NCBI GenBank assembly: GCA_002352635.1 | Contig: DEIT01000036.1 | Coordinates: 1-7,166, forward strand | DNA length: 7,166 nucleotides | From: Hyphomicrobiaceae bacterium UBA2767 | GTDB taxonomy: Bacteria > Pseudomonadota > Alphaproteobacteria > Rhizobiales > Methyloligellaceae | Direction: 5' to 3' | Part shown: piece by piece, positions 5,998-7,166 of the stretch | How positions within the stretch are numbered: the stretch's first letter is position 1 | Layout of the letters: each line of letters opens with the position of its first letter | The notes under the pieces: model-generated | Database searches by the model: none | Seen by the model: only the letters and a program-made list of their open reading frames with translations | Told to the model about the DNA's origin: nothing | Made by a program: the position numbers and the translations under genes

Positions 5998-7166
5998 ATG
6001 GATTTCAAGATTTCCAGGAAAGCAGAGGAATACCGCGTTCGTCTGCTCGCCTTTATGGACGAGCACGTCTATCCGAACGAACACACCTACCACGAACAGC
6101 TTGAGGCGGGGCACCGTTGGGCATGCCCGCCGGTGATGAAGGAATTGCAGGCGAAGGCACGCGATGCCGAATTGTGGAACCTGTTCCTTCCGGAGTCGGA
6201 CTATGGCGCGGGCCTCACAAATATCGAATATGCGCCGCTGTGCGAGATCATGGGCCGGTCACCAATCGGTCCGGAGGTTTTCAACTGTTCGGCCCCCGAC
6301 ACCGGCAATATGGAAGTGCTGGTGCGCTATGGCAGCGAAGAGCAGAAGGAACGCTGGCTGAAGCCCTTGCTCGCTTGTGAAATCCGCTCCGCATTCGCCA
6401 TGACCGAGCCTGAAGTCGCGTCATCCGATGCGACCAACATCCAGTCGCGCATCGAGCGCGATGGTGATGAGTACGTCCTTAATGGGCACAAATGGTGGAC
6501 ATCGGGTGCAGGCGATACGCGCTGCGAGATCCTCATCTTCATGGGAAAAACCGACCCGCAAGCCGAGAAGTACCGCCAGCAGTCCATGATCCTTGTTCCC
6601 CGCGATACCCCAGGCGTCACCCTGGTCAGGCCACTAACGGTATTCGGCTACGATCACGCGCCGCATGGCCATTTCGAAATCACATTTGAGAATGTGCGCG
6701 TTCCGGCAGAGAACATGATCCTTGGCGACGGACGTGGCTTTGAGATTGCGCAAGGCAGGCTCGGTCCCGGCCGCATCCACCATTGCATGCGCCTCATCGG
6801 CGTCGCCGAGCGATCTCTTGAAGCCATGTGCGCCCGCGCCAAATCGCGAACGGCATTTGGCAAAACCCTCTCCGAACAGGGCATGGTTATCGACGCGATT
6901 GCCCGCTCACGCATGGAAATCGATCAGGCCCGACTGCTGACACTCAACGCTGCTCACATGATGGATACAGTCGGCAACAAGGAAGCCCGTGCCGAGATTG
7001 CCATGATCAAGGTGGTCGCACCGCAAATGGCGCAAGCCGTCATCGACCGGGCAATTCAGGTTCATGGCGCCGGTGGCGTGGCAGACGACTTCGGTCTGGC
7101 CCATGCGTGGGCCAAGACACGCAGCTTGCGGCTTGCCGATGGACCCGACGAGGTTCACAAAACCGC
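5998..7166 (+). CDS. Acyl-CoA dehydrogenase of ACAD10/ACAD11 (LvaC-like) type, C-terminus cut by window edge
   Basis: An open frame gives 389 residues up to the right edge; perhaps about 20 are missing. FAD-dependent acyl-CoA dehydrogenase fold: N-terminal helices 1-130, TEPEVASSDATN at 136-147, the beta domain with LNGHKWWTSGAG at 161-172, VFGY at 215-218, ENVRVPAENMILGDGRGFE at 231-249, then the C-terminal helical domain with GRLGPGRIHHCMR at 253-265, QVHGAGGV at 354-361 and RLADGPDEVHK at 378-388. These motifs closely match the dehydrogenase domain of human ACAD11 as I recall it. At the position of the MCAD catalytic base (YEG), this protein has Asp381 (ADG), as in ACAD10/11-type enzymes. 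Those act on 4-phospho-acyl-CoAs, losing phosphate to give an enoyl-CoA, rather than performing ordinary fatty acyl-CoA oxidation. The ATG at 5998 gives the family's usual N-terminus; its ribosome site is weak. It is divergent from the operon carrying the partner kinase. Confidence 0.92.
   Translation, partial: MDFKISRKAEEYRVRLLAFMDEHVYPNEHTYHEQLEAGHRWACPPVMKELQAKARDAELWNLFLPESDYGAGLTNIEYAPLCEIMGRSPIGPEVFNCSAPDTGNMEVLVRYGSEEQKERWLKPLLACEIRSAFAMTEPEVASSDATNIQSRIERDGDEYVLNGHKWWTSGAGDTRCEILIFMGKTDPQAEKYRQQSMILVPRDTPGVTLVRPLTVFGYDHAPHGHFEITFENVRVPAENMILGDGRGFEIAQGRLGPGRIHHCMRLIGVAERSLEAMCARAKSRTAFGKTLSEQGMVIDAIARSRMEIDQARLLTLNAAHMMDTVGNKEARAEIAMIKVVAPQMAQAVIDRAIQVHGAGGVADDFGLAHAWAKTRSLRLADGPDEVHKT

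Noticed and set aside
5900..6136. Plus-strand open frame overlapping the start of the dehydrogenase
   Set aside because: It is in a different frame from the dehydrogenase, begins in the regulatory spacer, and has no recognisable protein features.
1..7166. CRISPR arrays, tRNA or rRNA genes, insertion sequences, phage or defence genes
   Set aside because: No repeat-spacer pattern, cloverleaf, transposase or terminal repeats were seen; coding is continuous metabolic genes with no sign of recent transfer.

Overview
The window is bacterial chromosomal DNA, moderately GC-rich and densely coded, with no gene-free stretch longer than about 130 bases. It holds six protein genes, all of acyl-CoA metabolism. 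Gene style and protein sequences suggest an alphaproteobacterium; this is an impression from the proteins, not a measured assignment. I see no mobile elements, CRISPR array, tRNA or rRNA.

Layout, left to right: (1) positions 1-584, minus strand, the N-terminal part of an NDP-forming acyl-CoA synthetase that runs off the left edge. (2) A 108-base divergent spacer. (3) 693-1478, plus strand, an SDR-family NADP(H)-type carbonyl reductase resembling DHRS4. (4) A convergent junction of only 13 bases. (5) A tight three-gene operon on the minus strand, read right to left: a bifunctional enoyl-CoA hydratase/3-hydroxyacyl-CoA dehydrogenase (5867-3759), a thiolase (3747-2566) and an APH-fold phosphotransferase (2550-1492), with gaps of 11 and 15 bases. 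(6) A 130-base divergent spacer holding a perfect 8-bp inverted repeat. (7) 5998 to the right edge, plus strand, an acyl-CoA dehydrogenase of the ACAD10/ACAD11 type, lacking only its extreme C-terminus.

The genes can be read as one pathway. The synthetase would activate an acid to its CoA ester and the SDR would interconvert a keto and a hydroxy group. The APH-fold kinase would phosphorylate a 4-hydroxyacyl-CoA, and the ACAD-type enzyme would remove the phosphate to give an enoyl-CoA. The bifunctional enzyme and thiolase would finish by beta-oxidation. Kinase plus ACAD is the known logic of mammalian ACAD10/ACAD11 and of bacterial levulinate catabolism (LvaA/LvaC). The window therefore looks like a 4-hydroxy or 4-keto acid catabolic locus with an NDP-forming ligase and a built-in beta-oxidation module. 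The true substrate cannot be read from the sequence. No regulator gene and no LvaB-like small subunit are visible.
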